A stretch of DNA of 64,000 bases. It comes from Apricaphanius iberus (taxonomy: Eukaryota > Chordata > Actinopteri > Cyprinodontiformes > Aphaniidae). Below the pieces are notes generated by a model. It saw only the letters and a program-made list of their open reading frames with translations, searched no databases and had not been told where the DNA came from. A program made the translations under genes and the position numbers. Position 1 is the first letter of the stretch; every line of letters starts with the position of its first letter. Shown piece by piece: positions 36,356 to 49,100 of this stretch. The DNA lies in NCBI GenBank assembly GCA_028564705.1, contig JAPXFQ010000483.1, positions 3,378,501 through 3,442,500 on the forward strand. The letters are read 5' to 3'.

Positions 36356-36363
36356 GACATATG

Positions 36364-37585
36364 TATGTTTGAGAAAAACGAACCCCCATTTTTTTTGTTT
36401 AGTTAGGCGTACAGTATAAATAAACCAAACTATTATATATTCTTTTTGCACTGTGAAAAACGCTCCCCATATAATAAAACCCTCTTTGTGAATAGGAAAA
36501 ATGAACTGAAGTGAATATCTGTCGGTCACAGGATCTAGTGTAACACCTGTCTTCCAACACCTGTCCTATCTCCCAGCAACAACCACAGACGCTTTCTGCA
36601 GAATGAAGGTCGTCAGTTAAGAGGACCCCATGTTAAACCGCAGCACTGGCCCTGGATTTACCCTGAGGTCTCAAACAGTTTGGAGTGTTATCTCAACGTT
36701 AAACGCCTACAAGTTAACTGCAATCCCCAGCTGAATGGAGTGTGATTACTCATGATTTGAATGTTTGGAGTTTTCCCGTGAATTCCATCTAGCAGTGCCA
36801 CCGATAATGACAATAAATGCAAATTTTCAGTATGGCTCCTAAAGTGCTCTTTTATCCCGTCAAACAGGTTTTTAACAAAGTGTTAAAGTATAACCTGAGA
36901 CTACAGCACGGACAGGGCCAGGGACGGGGTCCACGAGCTTTGGCCCCGCCTCCCGGCCGTGCCAGAGGGGGACCTCCACGGTGTCTCCCCACAATAAATG
37001 CAGTGGCTCGATAAGGTGGTTAAGCGCCCTCCGCTACATGCCAACTTTCTAACGGCTGTAATTTAGATAAAGTAAGCAAACACACACATGGGCAGCCTTG
37101 AAGACTTGAAAGAAGCCTCTAAGCGGCCAATATTTGCTGCATATTGATCCGACCAGCCTCACTCGGCGTCAGACTCCTGTCCAAAAACTACTGATAACTT
37201 TTCCCATCCGCCCCTGGCAGCTGGCGCCGTGCAGGTCTGCACTAGGTCCGTTCACTCCTTAACATTTGCCTTCAGTGTCCTCCCTACACCAATGTCCCAA
37301 AATGACCACTGTGTAACTCCCACTGTTACTACAACACTAAAGTTTCAGTTCGTTTGTTTCTTTATCCCAAATATTGTTGAAAAGCATTCAATTAAAACTA
37401 TTTCTAAAGACTAAAAACATAAACAAAGTTTGGATATTTGATCAGATATTGAAAAGCTTGTTTATTTCCTTTAAAATGAAGCAATATTTATAAGTAAAAT
37501 CCATGTAGAACAGCAGAGTACATTCGTTCCTCCCACAAAAATGAGTCAAACCCTCTCTGCCAATTCCATACAGCATATTCTGCTA
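36364..37585. other. unique-looking intergenic sequence with a GC-rich island
   Basis: No gene and no repeat ends recognised. 36,780-37,230 has balanced composition and no repeat words seen elsewhere in the window, with a short GC-rich part at 36,905-36,990. It is a candidate for conserved non-coding sequence, but this cannot be shown here. Confidence 0.3.
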
Positions 37586-37589
37586 TTGA

Positions 37590-37812
37590 TTCTTGTTTGG
37601 AGCCAGTCCTCCAGGGCCGGTGTGCTGCAACCTTTAGATGTGCTCCTGACCCAACACACCTGGATCAAATGGTTCAGTTACCCCCTCAGAAGGCACTGAG
37701 ATTCATGGGGTCCTGTTAATGAGCTCATTACTTTATTCATGTGTGTCGAAACAGAAACATGCCTAAAGGTTTGCAGGAGCGCGGCCCTTGAGGAGTTTGA
37801 CATCTGTACGTT
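37590..37812. mobile_element. small foldback MITE
   Basis: The left arm is cctccagggccggtgtgctgc and the reverse complement of the right arm is ctcctcaagggccgcgctcc; both continue to gcaaccttt/caaaccttta. The words agtcctccagggc and ccaacacacctg are typical of an abundant fish short palindromic element. A fragment of the same kind lies at about 54.88-54.94 kb. Confidence 0.5.
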
Positions 37813-38149
37813 AGAGGATTGCAGTTTTAACCATCGGATCATTAAAAAAAAACGGTGAACTTAAAGTCAGAGCATTATTAATGTTTCTATTAATGATTTC
37901 AGAGAACAATAATTCCCTTGCAGCTTTCAAATTATAGGTTATAAATTGTCAGCCTGTTTTTGTCATAGCGAACCTGGAGTCAAGTTTTCCTCAATTTTCT
38001 CCCAGCTCGGCGACGCTCCCTTTTTTCACTATGTACCAGTGGTTCGCTAGACCATGGAGACTTCTTTCTACCGGAGATTACTTTAACTTTAGTTGGAGCA
38101 ATGGTATCAATGTTGTCTGAAACTTTAGAAAGTTATCTACCAGCTTGTT

Positions 38150-38790
38150 TACAGACTCTGTGATGGAGGATGAGGGGGATGGGGGTGAGGCAGAGCAATG
38201 GTCTTACTTTGATTAAATAGTTTAGCTAGGATCATGCTTTGAAAGAAAATGCAAAAATGGTCAGTCACAATATGAACTACAGAGATGTTGCTAATAAGTG
38301 AGTCTAAAGTGTGTCCTTGATTGTGTGTTAGTTGACATGTTGGGTTAGACCAAAGTTATGGAGAGTATCACTTAAAGTTTTAGCTTGTCTATCTAGGGGA
38401 TTATCAGTATGAATGTTGAAGTCTCCCACAATAATTAGTTGGTCATAGTCAATACATATTACAGAAAGAAAGTCGCTGAAATCATTAAAGAAGTTTGAAT
38501 TAAATGTTGGAGATTTGTATAAATGAGACCATTTAATATTTAATCTGTATATCTAGATATTCAAAAGAGTCAAATGTGCCCAGAAACGCAATTTTAAAGT
38601 TCAGTGTGTTCAGAAAGATTATGCCAAATCCACCCCCTCGTCTCTGCTTCCTGTTTACGGTTAAATACTTGTCATTTGGAGTAGTTTCGAGCATTGTAGA
38701 TGTTTCAGTATTTACATCTAACCAAGTTTCAGATCAAAAATAGAGCGTGTATATTACGTTCAATAATAAAATCAAAACAAAACCTTCTGT
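38150..38790 (-). pseudogene. L2/Rex1-type LINE endonuclease fragment
   Basis: Read on the minus strand with stops removed, the text includes a DFN-like block followed by HTDNPLD, KTLSDTLHNFGL, LTHNQGHTLDSLIS and VTDH.. near the low-coordinate end. This is the end of the apurinic-type endonuclease domain of L2-like LINEs. It also parallels the 5.3-5.5 kb part of the first L2 copy. Confidence 0.55.
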
Positions 38791-39379
38791 GTCTTATGTT
38801 TCTATAGCAACATTGAGTGCGTCAACAGATGTTTGAGCCGGAATATATCTACAAGTGTTCTGATCTTGTGAGACTGCAGCACACTTCACTGTTATGCTGT
38901 CAGGTTGACATTGTCCAGTCTTACAGGGAGAAGACACTAGGGCAGAAGGAAACATACTGGTTTACACTGTAGTTTGAACTGGTGTGGAGCAGTTTTAGAG
39001 GAGGAAGACCTAAATACCAGCAACACGCCTTCCAGCCTGGAAGCAGAATCTGGGGGCTTTGGGTTGGGCTCTCCAACCTCTGGTGCTGAGGTCACAGAAA
39101 TCCTTAAAAAGCTCTGGGGGTGGATGAGATTCCTCAAGGCTCTAGATGTTGTAGGGCTGCGTTGGTTAACGCAGCTTTGTTATATTGTGTAGACATCGGG
39201 GGCAGTTCCCTCGGATGGGCAGATCAGGGTGGTGGTCCCCCTCTTTAAAAAGGGGGAGTGTGTTCCAGCTACAGGGGGATCACACTTCTGAGCCTCCCTG
39301 GTAAGGTCTATTCAGGGGTTCTGAAGAGGAGGGTCCGACCGATAGTCGAACCTCAGATCCAGGAGGAACAATTCGGTTT

Positions 39380-39817
39380 TTGTCCTGGCCGTTAAAAACT
39401 GGACCAGCTCCCTCACCAGGGTCCTGGAGGGTGCATGGGAGTTTGCCCAACATGCGTTTTTTGGACTTGGAGAAGGCGTTCTACTGTGTCCCTCAGAGAG
39501 TCCTATGTGGGGGAACTCCAGGAGTACAGGGTACCAGTCCCTTTGATACAGCTGTTAGGTCCCTGTACGACCAGTGTCAGAGCATGGTTCACATTAACGG
39601 TAGTAAGTCAGGTTCGTTTCGGGTGAGAGTTGGACCCCACCATGGTTGCCCTTTGTCACCGATCCTGTTTATAACTTTTATGCACAGGATTTCTAGGCAC
39701 AGCCAAGGAGATGAGGGGATCTGTTCCCTTGGCCTCAGTCTTAGGTCTCTGCTTTTGGCAGATGATGTGGTCCTGTTGGCTTCACCAGAATACGATCTAC
39801 AGCTTTCTCTGTTCTGA
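39380..39817 (+). pseudogene. reverse transcriptase palm of the RTE/Rex3-like LINE
   Basis: A 145-codon open frame with RT motifs LDLEKAF (normally LEKAFD; the aspartate position is tyrosine here), GCPLSPILF and LLLADDVVLLA. Loss of the first catalytic aspartate adds to the frameshifts and points to an inactive enzyme. Confidence 0.65.
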
Positions 39818-40168
39818 TTCTCAGCAGTGTGAAGCGCCTAAGAATCAGTACCTCCAACTCAGAGACCATTGTCTTGAGCTGGAAAAGGGTACAGTGCCTC
39901 CTCCAGGTAAAGGATGAATCCTTACCTAAGTGGAAGAGTTAGAGTATCTGGGGGTCTTCTTCACAAATGAAGGAAAAATGGAACGGGAGGCCGATAGGCG
40001 GATTTGTAAGGCGTGTGCAGTTATGCAGGCGCTGTATTGGTCTGTCGTGGTGAAGAGAGAGCTGGGCTGAAAGGCAAAGGTCTCGATTTACCGGTCGCTC
40101 TACATACTACCCTCATCTATGATCACGAACTCTGGGTGGTAACCGAAAGAACAAGATCATGGATTCAG

Positions 40169-41123
40169 GTATGGAGAGAAAACAGTATCATATCTTTTTT
40201 GTGTGCATAATACTTGTTTTGTAACTTGTGTCTGCCTCTTTGTGTGTAACTTTGGATTTGTGTGTGCGTAATACTTGATTTGTAACCCATAAAAACATTT
40301 TGTGGTTAACTTTGTGTACTTAGTTGTGTAATCATATATACACACAAATATCAAATACTTACAAGTATGAAATACAATTTACGCACGCACGCACCAGCTT
40401 AAAACCAACTATGAATTCAAAATGGCTCCTACGCATACAATCCTCAAATATGTATGCACCAATCGCCTGATACACACAGACAAGACACAGAGTTACAACT
40501 GCAAGACAGGGGTTTGAGACTCTTCACGTCAGATTTGTGCGTAGATGATGCGTTTGAATGCTGATCGAATGCTGGGTAATATGAGTTTTCTCTCCACCAT
40601 TTCCCTCCAAACGTTTTTTCTTCTATAGCTTTTAGTGAAGTGACAAATACTTGTAAAAGAAAGAAAAAAATTAATGTGGCAGCACTCGAAATTTACCGTT
40701 TTAAACTTAAAAAAATATTTAAAATATTATCCTTTTCTGAGACGTAGAAATGACGGGTAATAAAAAAAAAAGTCTGAATTTTGAGAAAAAAGTCAGAATT
40801 CTGACTTTTTTCTCAGAATTCTAATTTTTTTTCCTTTAGTGGCCCTAATCCTCTTCCATACTTCAGTAACAGCTATAGAAGAAAAAACGTTTGGAGGGAA
40901 ATGGTGGAGAGAAAACCCATATTACCCAGCAAGTTTTTGATATATTTGTGTAGATATGATTACACAACTGTAAGTACACAAAGTTACCCACAAAATGTTT
41001 TTATGGGTTACAAATCAACTATTACGCACACACAATTCCAAAGTTACACACAAAGAGGCAGACACAAGTTACAAATCAAGTATTATGCACAAAAAATAGA
41101 TATACTATTTTCTCTCCGTATAC
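40169..41123. mobile_element. 955-bp foldback element inside the LINE
   Basis: The outer arms match as inverted repeats for roughly 170-180 bp. The left begins gtatggagagaaaac and the reverse complement of the right begins gtatacggagagaaaa. Both then read taacttgtgtctgcctcttt and cccataaaaacattttgtgg. A second inverted pair further in (about 40,570-40,630 with 40,870-40,935) shares accatttccctccaaacg. About 220 bp present only in the left arm makes the hairpin asymmetric. The LINE protein frame resumes right after the element (IQ / AAE). The target duplication is short and ambiguous (ag or cag). Confidence 0.75.
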
Positions 41124-41513
41124 AGGCGGCTGAAACTAGTTTCCTCCGTAGGGTGGCTGGGTTCTCCCTCAGAGATAGGGTAAGAAGCTCTTTCATCCAT
41201 GAGGGGCTCAGAGTAGAGCTGCTGCTCCTTCACATCGAGAGGAGCCAGGTGAGGTGGCTCGGGCATCTGGTCAGGATTCCTCCTGAAAGCCTCCCTGGTG
41301 AGGTGTTCTGGTCATGTCTCACCAGGAGGAAGGAGGAGGAAGACCCAGGACTCGTTGGAGGGACTATGTCTCTGCTGGCCTGGGAACGCCTCGGGATTCC
41401 TTCTGAGGAGTTGGACCAGGTAGCTGGGGAGAGGGAGGTCTGGGTCTCTGTCCTTAGCTTGCTGGCCCTGCAACTCGACCCCGGATAATCGGAAGAAGAT
41501 GGATGGATGGAGA

Positions 41514-41943
41514 AGTTTCTCCAGGAGTAGAAGAAAAGAAGACCAAGCTCATGTCAATTAGAGCTAAACAGTGATTACTAAAATACTATAGGTTTTGCAT
41601 TAGACAGGTCAGGAGAGGATGATCAAATATCAAAAACACCTAAAGGACTCAGTTCAATTTTTTTTAATAAGACGCTATTATTTCCATGATAAACAGATAT
41701 GAATATAAATTACATGAGAGCAAGTTTAGATTTAAATGGGCATAAAGAATAAAAGAACCAATAGTTAAGACACAAAAATGAGGAAACCTGAAAGCTGAAC
41801 TAAACCAAGCGTCCAGAATGAAAACATTGGGATCATCATGAGGAAGGATGCTGGAGGTCTGAAACCTACAGTCAGGTTCACCAAACCATGAAGCAGGAGC
41901 TCAAACAGGAGAGAAGGCTCACTAGGGACCTCTTGTGGAGACA
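41514..41943. other. intergenic spacer between LINE and trub1 3' end
   Basis: No recognisable feature; AT-rich unique-looking sequence. Confidence 0.4.
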
Positions 41944-42134
41944 TTTATTACAGCAAGCCAATCTCTAAAACGTATTTGCATGCTTTGAAATGAAAAGGTT
42001 GGATGAGGACAAGTAACTATAAGAAAAGATTTCATTTATCCAACGATAAGCAGCAGACAGCAGTCCGTACTAGTTCAGTTGTTCAGGTCTTCTCTTCAGA
42101 GGTCAAAGCAGGCACACGATGGTAGCAGCAGCTG
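41944..42134 (-). other. trub1: trub1 putative 3' UTR
   Basis: A minus-strand AATAAA hexamer at 41,949-41,944 lies about 185 nt after the stop codon, giving a short 3' UTR. Inferred from the hexamer alone. Confidence 0.5.
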
Positions 42135-42316
42135 TTAGGTACCAGTCTGTGGTGATTTTGGTGAGTCCAACTGCTGGTCCCCTTCTGGGCAGGGATGTAA
42201 TGCTCTAAGGATGTTCTCCAGCGTCCACTGCTCCTCATGCAACACGTGATCCTGCAGGGTGAACTGGCCTTGCTTTGTCCTGATTAGCTCCTTCACATGA
42301 GCACACGATGACAGAG
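42135..42316 (-). CDS. trub1: trub1 coding exon 8
   Basis: 182 bp with stop; [20 protein letters not shown] then a variable tail ending PQTGT. The tail is shorter than the mammalian C-terminus. Confidence 0.93.
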
Positions 42317-43098
42317 CTGCAGCACATACACAACACCCATGTCTTCAGAAAATATGACTTTCATGAACTATAATCATAACTCAGTAAGTTTAACTTTACC
42401 TTTTCCCAGGTCATCCACCAAGCTTCTGACATAAAATCCTCCGCCGCATTCAATATCTGTTGCACAGTCAAATCTTTTACTGACATACTAAAGGCAAGAG
42501 CAAAGCATACATTCTGGGTATGATGCAATGTGAACTAACCGAGTGTGAAGAGAGGAGGTTTAAACTCCTGTAGAGTCAGGCTGTAGACTGTGACGGGTCG
42601 TGCAGGCTTGGCCTCGACCTGGTGACCTTTCTTCAATAAGACAGACAGACGCTGGCCATCTTTTTTTAGGGCTGAGAAGCTAAAACATGAAAAGAAACCT
42701 CAATATACTGACAGCTGAATTATTTTAGGTGAGTATTCATGCAAAATCCATTCATATGACAACTTAACTATCTGGGAACTGTTGATTCTTTTCTTCCCAT
42801 GGAGTTTATATTGTCTTGCATAAACTCCATATAACACACCAAGACAAAAAAGTGCATGTCTGATGAAGCGGTAGAAAATGTATTGATAAAAACCTATTTA
42901 AAAAGTGACAGGCATTAGTGTTCAGCCCACCTACCAGTGTCCATCACCTTCAGATGCCCCTAATTAGGCCATCTTTGTATCATTTTATCTCAGAATAACT
43001 GCAGCTGTTCTGATTCTGGCCCCAGAAGTTTGTTAGAGAACCTTTGACCCAAAACCAGCATCATGAAAACCAAGGAATGCTGCAGGCTGGACAGGGAC

Positions 43099-43145
<47 letters not shown>

Positions 43146-46100
43146 TGATGATGATAATAACAGCAACAATATTTATAAAGCATTTTTTAACAATGCGCTA
43201 AACAAGAATAGTAAAATCAATATAAAAAAAACAGTTAAGATATTTCAACTTAATATTAAGAAAAAACAGGAATATCATAGAAAGGATGAGAGGTCTGTAC
43301 ATTTCATCAAAGTTGCACTTTATCTGTTGGAGATTGAATGTGTGTCTGTGGGTGGGGGGGGGGGGGGGGGATCCAATTGCATGATTTTTGAAGAATTTAT
43401 TAGTATGATGGTGGGTGCAGATAATAGGGATTTAGCTCTCACAGACCTGTAACTTATTCTGTATTCGGTTTGAACTCATCAGTATAAATGACACCTGTCC
43501 ACAACCTCAAACAGTCACATTCCACTATGGCCAAGACCAAAGAGCTGTCAAAGGACACCAGAAACAAGATGGTAGAGCTGCACCAGGCTGGGAAGCCTGA
43601 ATCTGCAATAGGTAAGCAGCTTGGTGAGAAGAAATCAGCTGTGGGAGCAATTATTAGGAAATGGAATAAATATTAATCACCCTCACCCTGGGCCTCCATG
43701 AGAGATCTCACCTGGTGGGGAACACATGATCTAGAGAACATTGAGGAAACAGCAGAGAACCACATGGGGGAACTGGTCAATGATCTGAAGAGAACTGAAC
43801 ACAGTAACAAAGGTTACTGTTAGTAATGCATTACATCATCATGGATTAAAATCCTGCAGCATTCAAAAAGTCCCCCTCCATAAGCCAGCACGTGTCCAGG
43901 ACAGACTAAAGTTTATCAGAGACCATCATGTGGTCAGATGAGACCAAAACAGAACTCTGTCATAAACACGACTCACTGTGATTGGAGGAGAAAGAATGCT
44001 GAGTTGCATCCCAAGAACACCATTCCCACTGAAACAAGAGGGCGGAAAAACCTCCTTCCATCAGTGAGACATTGAAGATGAAATGTTGCTGGGTCTTTCA
44101 GCATGACAATGATCCCAAACACATCGCTATGGTAACCAAGGAGGAGGGGCTTCCTAAGATGCATCTCAAGGTCCAGGAATGGTCTAGCCAGTCTGCAGAC
44201 CTTAATCCAACAGAGAATCTGTGGAGGGAGTTTAGAGTCCGTGTTGCCCAGCAACAGCCCCAAAACATCCCAGCCCTAGAGGAGATCTACATGGAGGAAT
44301 GGGACAAAATAGCAGCTACAGTGTGGAAAACCTGCTGAAGAACTACAGGAAACCTTTGAACTCTCTCACTACCAAACACAGTTACATTACAAAGTGTTGA
44401 TTTGAACTTTTCTTTTTGTCCAAATACTTATTTCCTCCAACATTATACAAAGAAGTTCTTAAAAAAAAACAGAAAATGTGATTTCCTGGATTATTTTTTT
44501 ACATTCCGTTTCTGACAGTTGAAGTTTACCTATGATAAAAAGTACAGACCTCTCATCTTCTTAAGTGGGACAACAGTGGAACAATCAATGGCTGCCAAAT
44601 CCTTTTTTTCTCCCCATTATTAATGGTTTAGCCTTGGGGAAATTACAGATACTAACAAAGTTCAGCTTCCTTGGTTTTCATTTAGCTGCTAATATAAAGA
44701 TTACCCTAGCTGAAGCCACTCCAACCCCACCTTAGGCCAATGGTTCTAGAAATATTTAAGGATTTTTGTGGCTTTAGTAGCCTTTATTTGGGAAGGGGAT
44801 TGCAGGGAAAGAAGTAGAGATGACATTCGGCAAAAGTCACAGAGGACAAGACTCCAATTCAGGGTAACCACATCGAGGGCTAATGCCTGTGCATATGGGA
44901 CACCCCTTGGTTCCAGAACCATTTCTGTTGGCCCCTCTTTGGTTTATAAGAAAATGCTCAGGTTCTGTTTTGATGTAGCTACTGTTCTGAGGACAGCCAT
45001 CATTATGTCATTCAGTTGGTGACTGTTGTTTAAACACCAGTGCATCGCCGTACATAATCCAGCGTGTGCCCTCTACAGAGATATGCTCCATAAACGCCTG
45101 AAGCCCTCCTATTTTACCTGCCAGTCATATATATTATAGTCATAGAATAAAGTCATAATGTAACCCGTGGGCCGGTTTAGATCCTATCAGCTCTAAGCTG
45201 ACATGGCACGGTGACACGCGCACCGTTTTTCATCACGATACTTTTTCTGAAAAAAAAAAAAAAAAAAACATTCTTTCACTGCTGTAATCCCACAGTGTGG
45301 TCACCAGGTGTAACCTGAACTTTAGGAAAATTTACTTTTTAAACTAGTTTTGCTGTACTATACTATTATACTTTTATTTGGTTTAAAATGTTCATTTTAG
45401 AATTCATTATAAAATCCTTTAATTTGTGTTCAAATCCTTAAGTGGTCTTGCTCCTTCATACCTCTCTGAGCTTTTACATGTGCACTCCCCCACGCGGTCC
45501 CTCAGGTCAGCTGACCAGCTGCTCCTGGATGTACCACGAGTAAAGCGTAAACTCAGGGGGGACGGAACTTTTTCTGTGGCAGGCCCAAGACTGTGGAATT
45601 CCCTGCCACTGCAGATTAGACAGGCGTCCTCACTGTCCATTTATAAATGTCTTCTTAAAACCCACTTATTTCGCCTGGCTTTCAATTCGGCATGAGAGTT
45701 AGATTGTTTTATTTCAGTTTTATTTGTCGTTAACAGCCTTATATTTTATCCATCTTATTTTACTGTTTTTCATTTCTGAATTTTATATTGTTGTATTTAA
45801 TGTACAGCACTTCATTCAGTTTCGGCTGTTTTTTAAGTGCTCTATAAATAAAGTTGGCTTGGCTTGGCTAAAATAGTCTGAAGTAGTGTTATTCTTACAT
45901 AAGTAACATTTTTGGGTACTCTAGCCACCTCTGATAAATACATATTCAAATGTCTGAATATAATACAACCCACATGTCTGCACACTGAAATAAATACAGA
46001 ACAAATCCATCCTCATCTAATGAATAGACTAATGAATGACTGCAGTAACCCCCCTTGCAAGCATGTACAAATACAGTATACAGTACAAATATCATAAGAG

Positions 46101-49100
46101 GCCACTCTTATCTCGTGCCACCGCAGGAGATACTTAACTGGAATCTAAAGTATGTATATCAAGTAAAATAATATAAAACATATTTGACAGGTTGCCCTGG
46201 CCTGAATCACAGCTACAATGTTTGAGCAGGAACCTGCAGGAACCAGAAAATAAATTATGATTTTCACTAGCTGCCACGTCCTATATGAATCTAAGTTATC
46301 TGCACTTTCTTATTAATATTATTAGCTCATATATTCAAAGATTTATAGTCTGATAGAGTTACATATACATTTTTTTCACTTATTTCTGGAGTCCAGTTCA
46401 ACTAAAAATTCAAATGATTCATAAGAATACAAATGTGTTTTTGAACAGGTTAAATAACTATTTTGATTGTACTTGTGATGTTTCAGCAGCACAATGAGTG
46501 TTTTATTGTGCACTTCTGACATATTTAGGGGACCAGCAATATTTTGCCATGCCTTTTCTCTTTGATTATTCGCTGTTGTCTTTCATTTTAATTACTTATT
46601 TTACCTCCATATTCCTTCATGACGATTTCTGCCTCTGACAGGGTAAAATAAGCCCTCTGGTTGCCATGGTGAATCAGTGAAACTGATTGGTGGAGGAGTC
46701 TAGCTGAGGGAGTGGTGAGTGGCCACTTATCCAGGATAGGTTCCACCTGACTTGATGAATCCATATCTGCTCATCTTGGCTTGGTCTTTGTGCACCGATT
46801 AGCCTGTTTGCTCTTGTTTCGGATTCAATGAGCTCGGCTCAGTCATTCATCATGGATTTCTTCATCCAACTGTGGTGCAATAGGCCCATGGTGGCCTTTC
46901 AATATAAATATAAATGATCTGGGGCTGATGTTGGGCTGACCAATCACAGACGTGCGAAACGGGTAGTTCGAAAATTGGCCTCTACTCTGACCGTGCTTGC
47001 GTAGCTGACTTTGAGCCCGTGCGTCAACAGTTAATTGAGTTGCGCGTCTCCGTGCTGACATGGACTGAGAAGTATAAACTTTGAGCACACCTCAGGATAG
47101 AATGGGGGAAGAAGCTGGTTGGTGGTTAGATATAAACAGTCAATTAAAGGGAGAGTTATTTAAACACAGTCTGTGTCATTTATGAATCCTTTTGTTTGTA
47201 TCCAACCTCTGACCGGGGCTTCTTCCAGCAGTCTCATTATAGGCATGGCGCCCTGGGCAGCTCTACACCCAGAACACTGATGCAACACCAGCCGATTTGA
47301 TTTAGACAGGTACATCCAAAAGTTGGTCAATATTCTGCCAACATTATGAGCGTCTGGATAAGCTCATACGCAAAATCCAACACATAATATATTCAATAAC
47401 AGTATTTAATGACTTCAGCCCATCCTCGTTATGCTCTTCCTCCAGGAAGATCAATGTTTAAGCATCAGCCAATGAGCATTCAGGTCCCACCCGCTGACCC
47501 TGATTGGCTGATGAACTCCTTCAGTTGATAAAGGGAACTTTTGAAATAAATAAGCCACTGAGAATAAGACCATTCTGAAATAAAAGCTGATTTAGTGAAA
47601 AAAATGAATGGAATAAAAACGGGTGGAATTAAATGAAAATAGCTAAAAAACTAAATATATTATTTGGAAAGATATTACCATTAAACAAGGCTTTATATTA
47701 ATAAAGACATTTTTAAAGTAAAAGGAAAAATATTTTAAACTAAATAGTAGGGGTGTCACAATGTCGATTTTTTTTATCGAAATCGATCAAAGTTACGTAA
47801 CGACATTGCGTATCAAAATCTAAAAGACAATCGCGATCATGTTCTTCCATGTTAACATAGGCCTACTGTAGCAGTCACTAGTTCCCCACTGGGATTCATA
47901 AATAACTCTTACCAGTTCTCATACAGCTCACAACACCACCAGGTAATATTATTAACCGGTATATGACGATAAGAACATCCCGGTGAACACAGCACATCTA
48001 CAGAGCCTATTAGCTGCCGCTAGCAAGCAGCTAGCAATAGTTAAGCCATGGCTAGAAAGAAAGACGCAGCGGGACCAAAGCTAAAGTCACTTCTACTCTC
48101 AAATAATCAGAGAGGAAATGTTGAGTTCCCCGTGAGTTAAGTCGACATTCTCGTTATAAACCAGAAGACCGCTGTTAGCTGCACATTAGCTCGTTTCTCT
48201 GAGCCAGACAGAGCTCAGTATTTCAGCTGCAGTTACTAAAATGAGTCACTAGATGGCTGTCACCTTTTGTTACAAATAATTTCTGTTATTTATTTAAACA
48301 AGATTATTACACTTATAAGTGTAACAATTTATTGTATATACAATAATATTGTAAATAAATGTTTTAATCTGACCGAAATGTGGTACATAACACAATAATG
48401 GAAAATGCATTACCTATAAGTACTTAAATGTAATTAATGAAACCAATGATCATAGACTAGACTAGTCTAAAAATGTCATAGGGCTCTGTACTGTAAGGCA
48501 AAAAAAAAAATGCATCAAAAACTTTTAGTTTATAGAAAATTAAATTCTTTCAATCAGCTCGTAAATCATGTGCTAGCTGGTATTGGCCTGCTCCATTATC
48601 CCAATGAAAAGTCTGTAGGTGTGATGCAAAAAAAGGTCAAGAGGTGTGAATACTTCTGCACATCTCTGCAGGCCTGTTTCTAGACAGTCATCTCAGAGGC
48701 TGCTACTGGGACCAGCAGGAGGCACCCTCCCAGTTAGGGCCCAGAAGCGCCTGTTTAGGGTCAGATGAAGAAATGATCCTCAGATGTACTTCTCTCTGTT
48801 CAGGCAGGGTTACTTACAGAGGAGGAATCTGCATGATGTCACCAGTAAAAGCTTTTAACTTCTCCTCCATTCCCTGCCTGGTTATGTGTTCTAGAGGGAG
48901 AGAACAGAAAACACTAATTCAGCGATGCTGTAGAAACCGCACTGTATAGAAAAACATTTTGGTTTACTATATTTACCAAACTCTGTCTCCAGAATCACGG
49001 TGCCAGAGGCATCAAGAGTATCTGTCGCTTTTCCCAGCTCGCCCACAGCCATGTATTTCTTAACAAAAGTAATTAGAAAACATTCAAATCTAATCACCGT

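Larger units (their letters stand above)
38970..41513 (+). mobile_element. degraded RTE/Rex3-like LINE, split by an insertion
   Basis: Plus-strand remnants occur in order. The RT start lies in 39,100-39,300 (a LKALDVVGLRWLTQLC block, then a VPLFKKG block). The RT palm is in 39,380-39,817: RFLDLEKAF, SLYDQCQSMVHI, GCPLSPILFITFM and LLLADDVVLLAS, with the catalytic ADD retained. A thumb region follows, up to WVVTERTRSWIQ at about 40,168. After the 955-bp insertion the text resumes with AAETSFLRRVAGFSLRDRVRSS and runs to WERLGIPSEELDQVAGEREVW and a (GATG)n-type 3' end at about 41,500-41,513. Frameshifts and stops show it is inactive. Clade assignment is by recall. Confidence 0.7.

Noticed and set aside
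40169..41123. A definite target-site duplication for the foldback element
   Set aside because: ag or cag can be drawn at the borders, but the tip bases are ambiguous, so no family was assigned.
46843..47088. 81-codon minus-strand frame in trub1 intron 5
   Set aside because: No family resemblance and no splice pattern.
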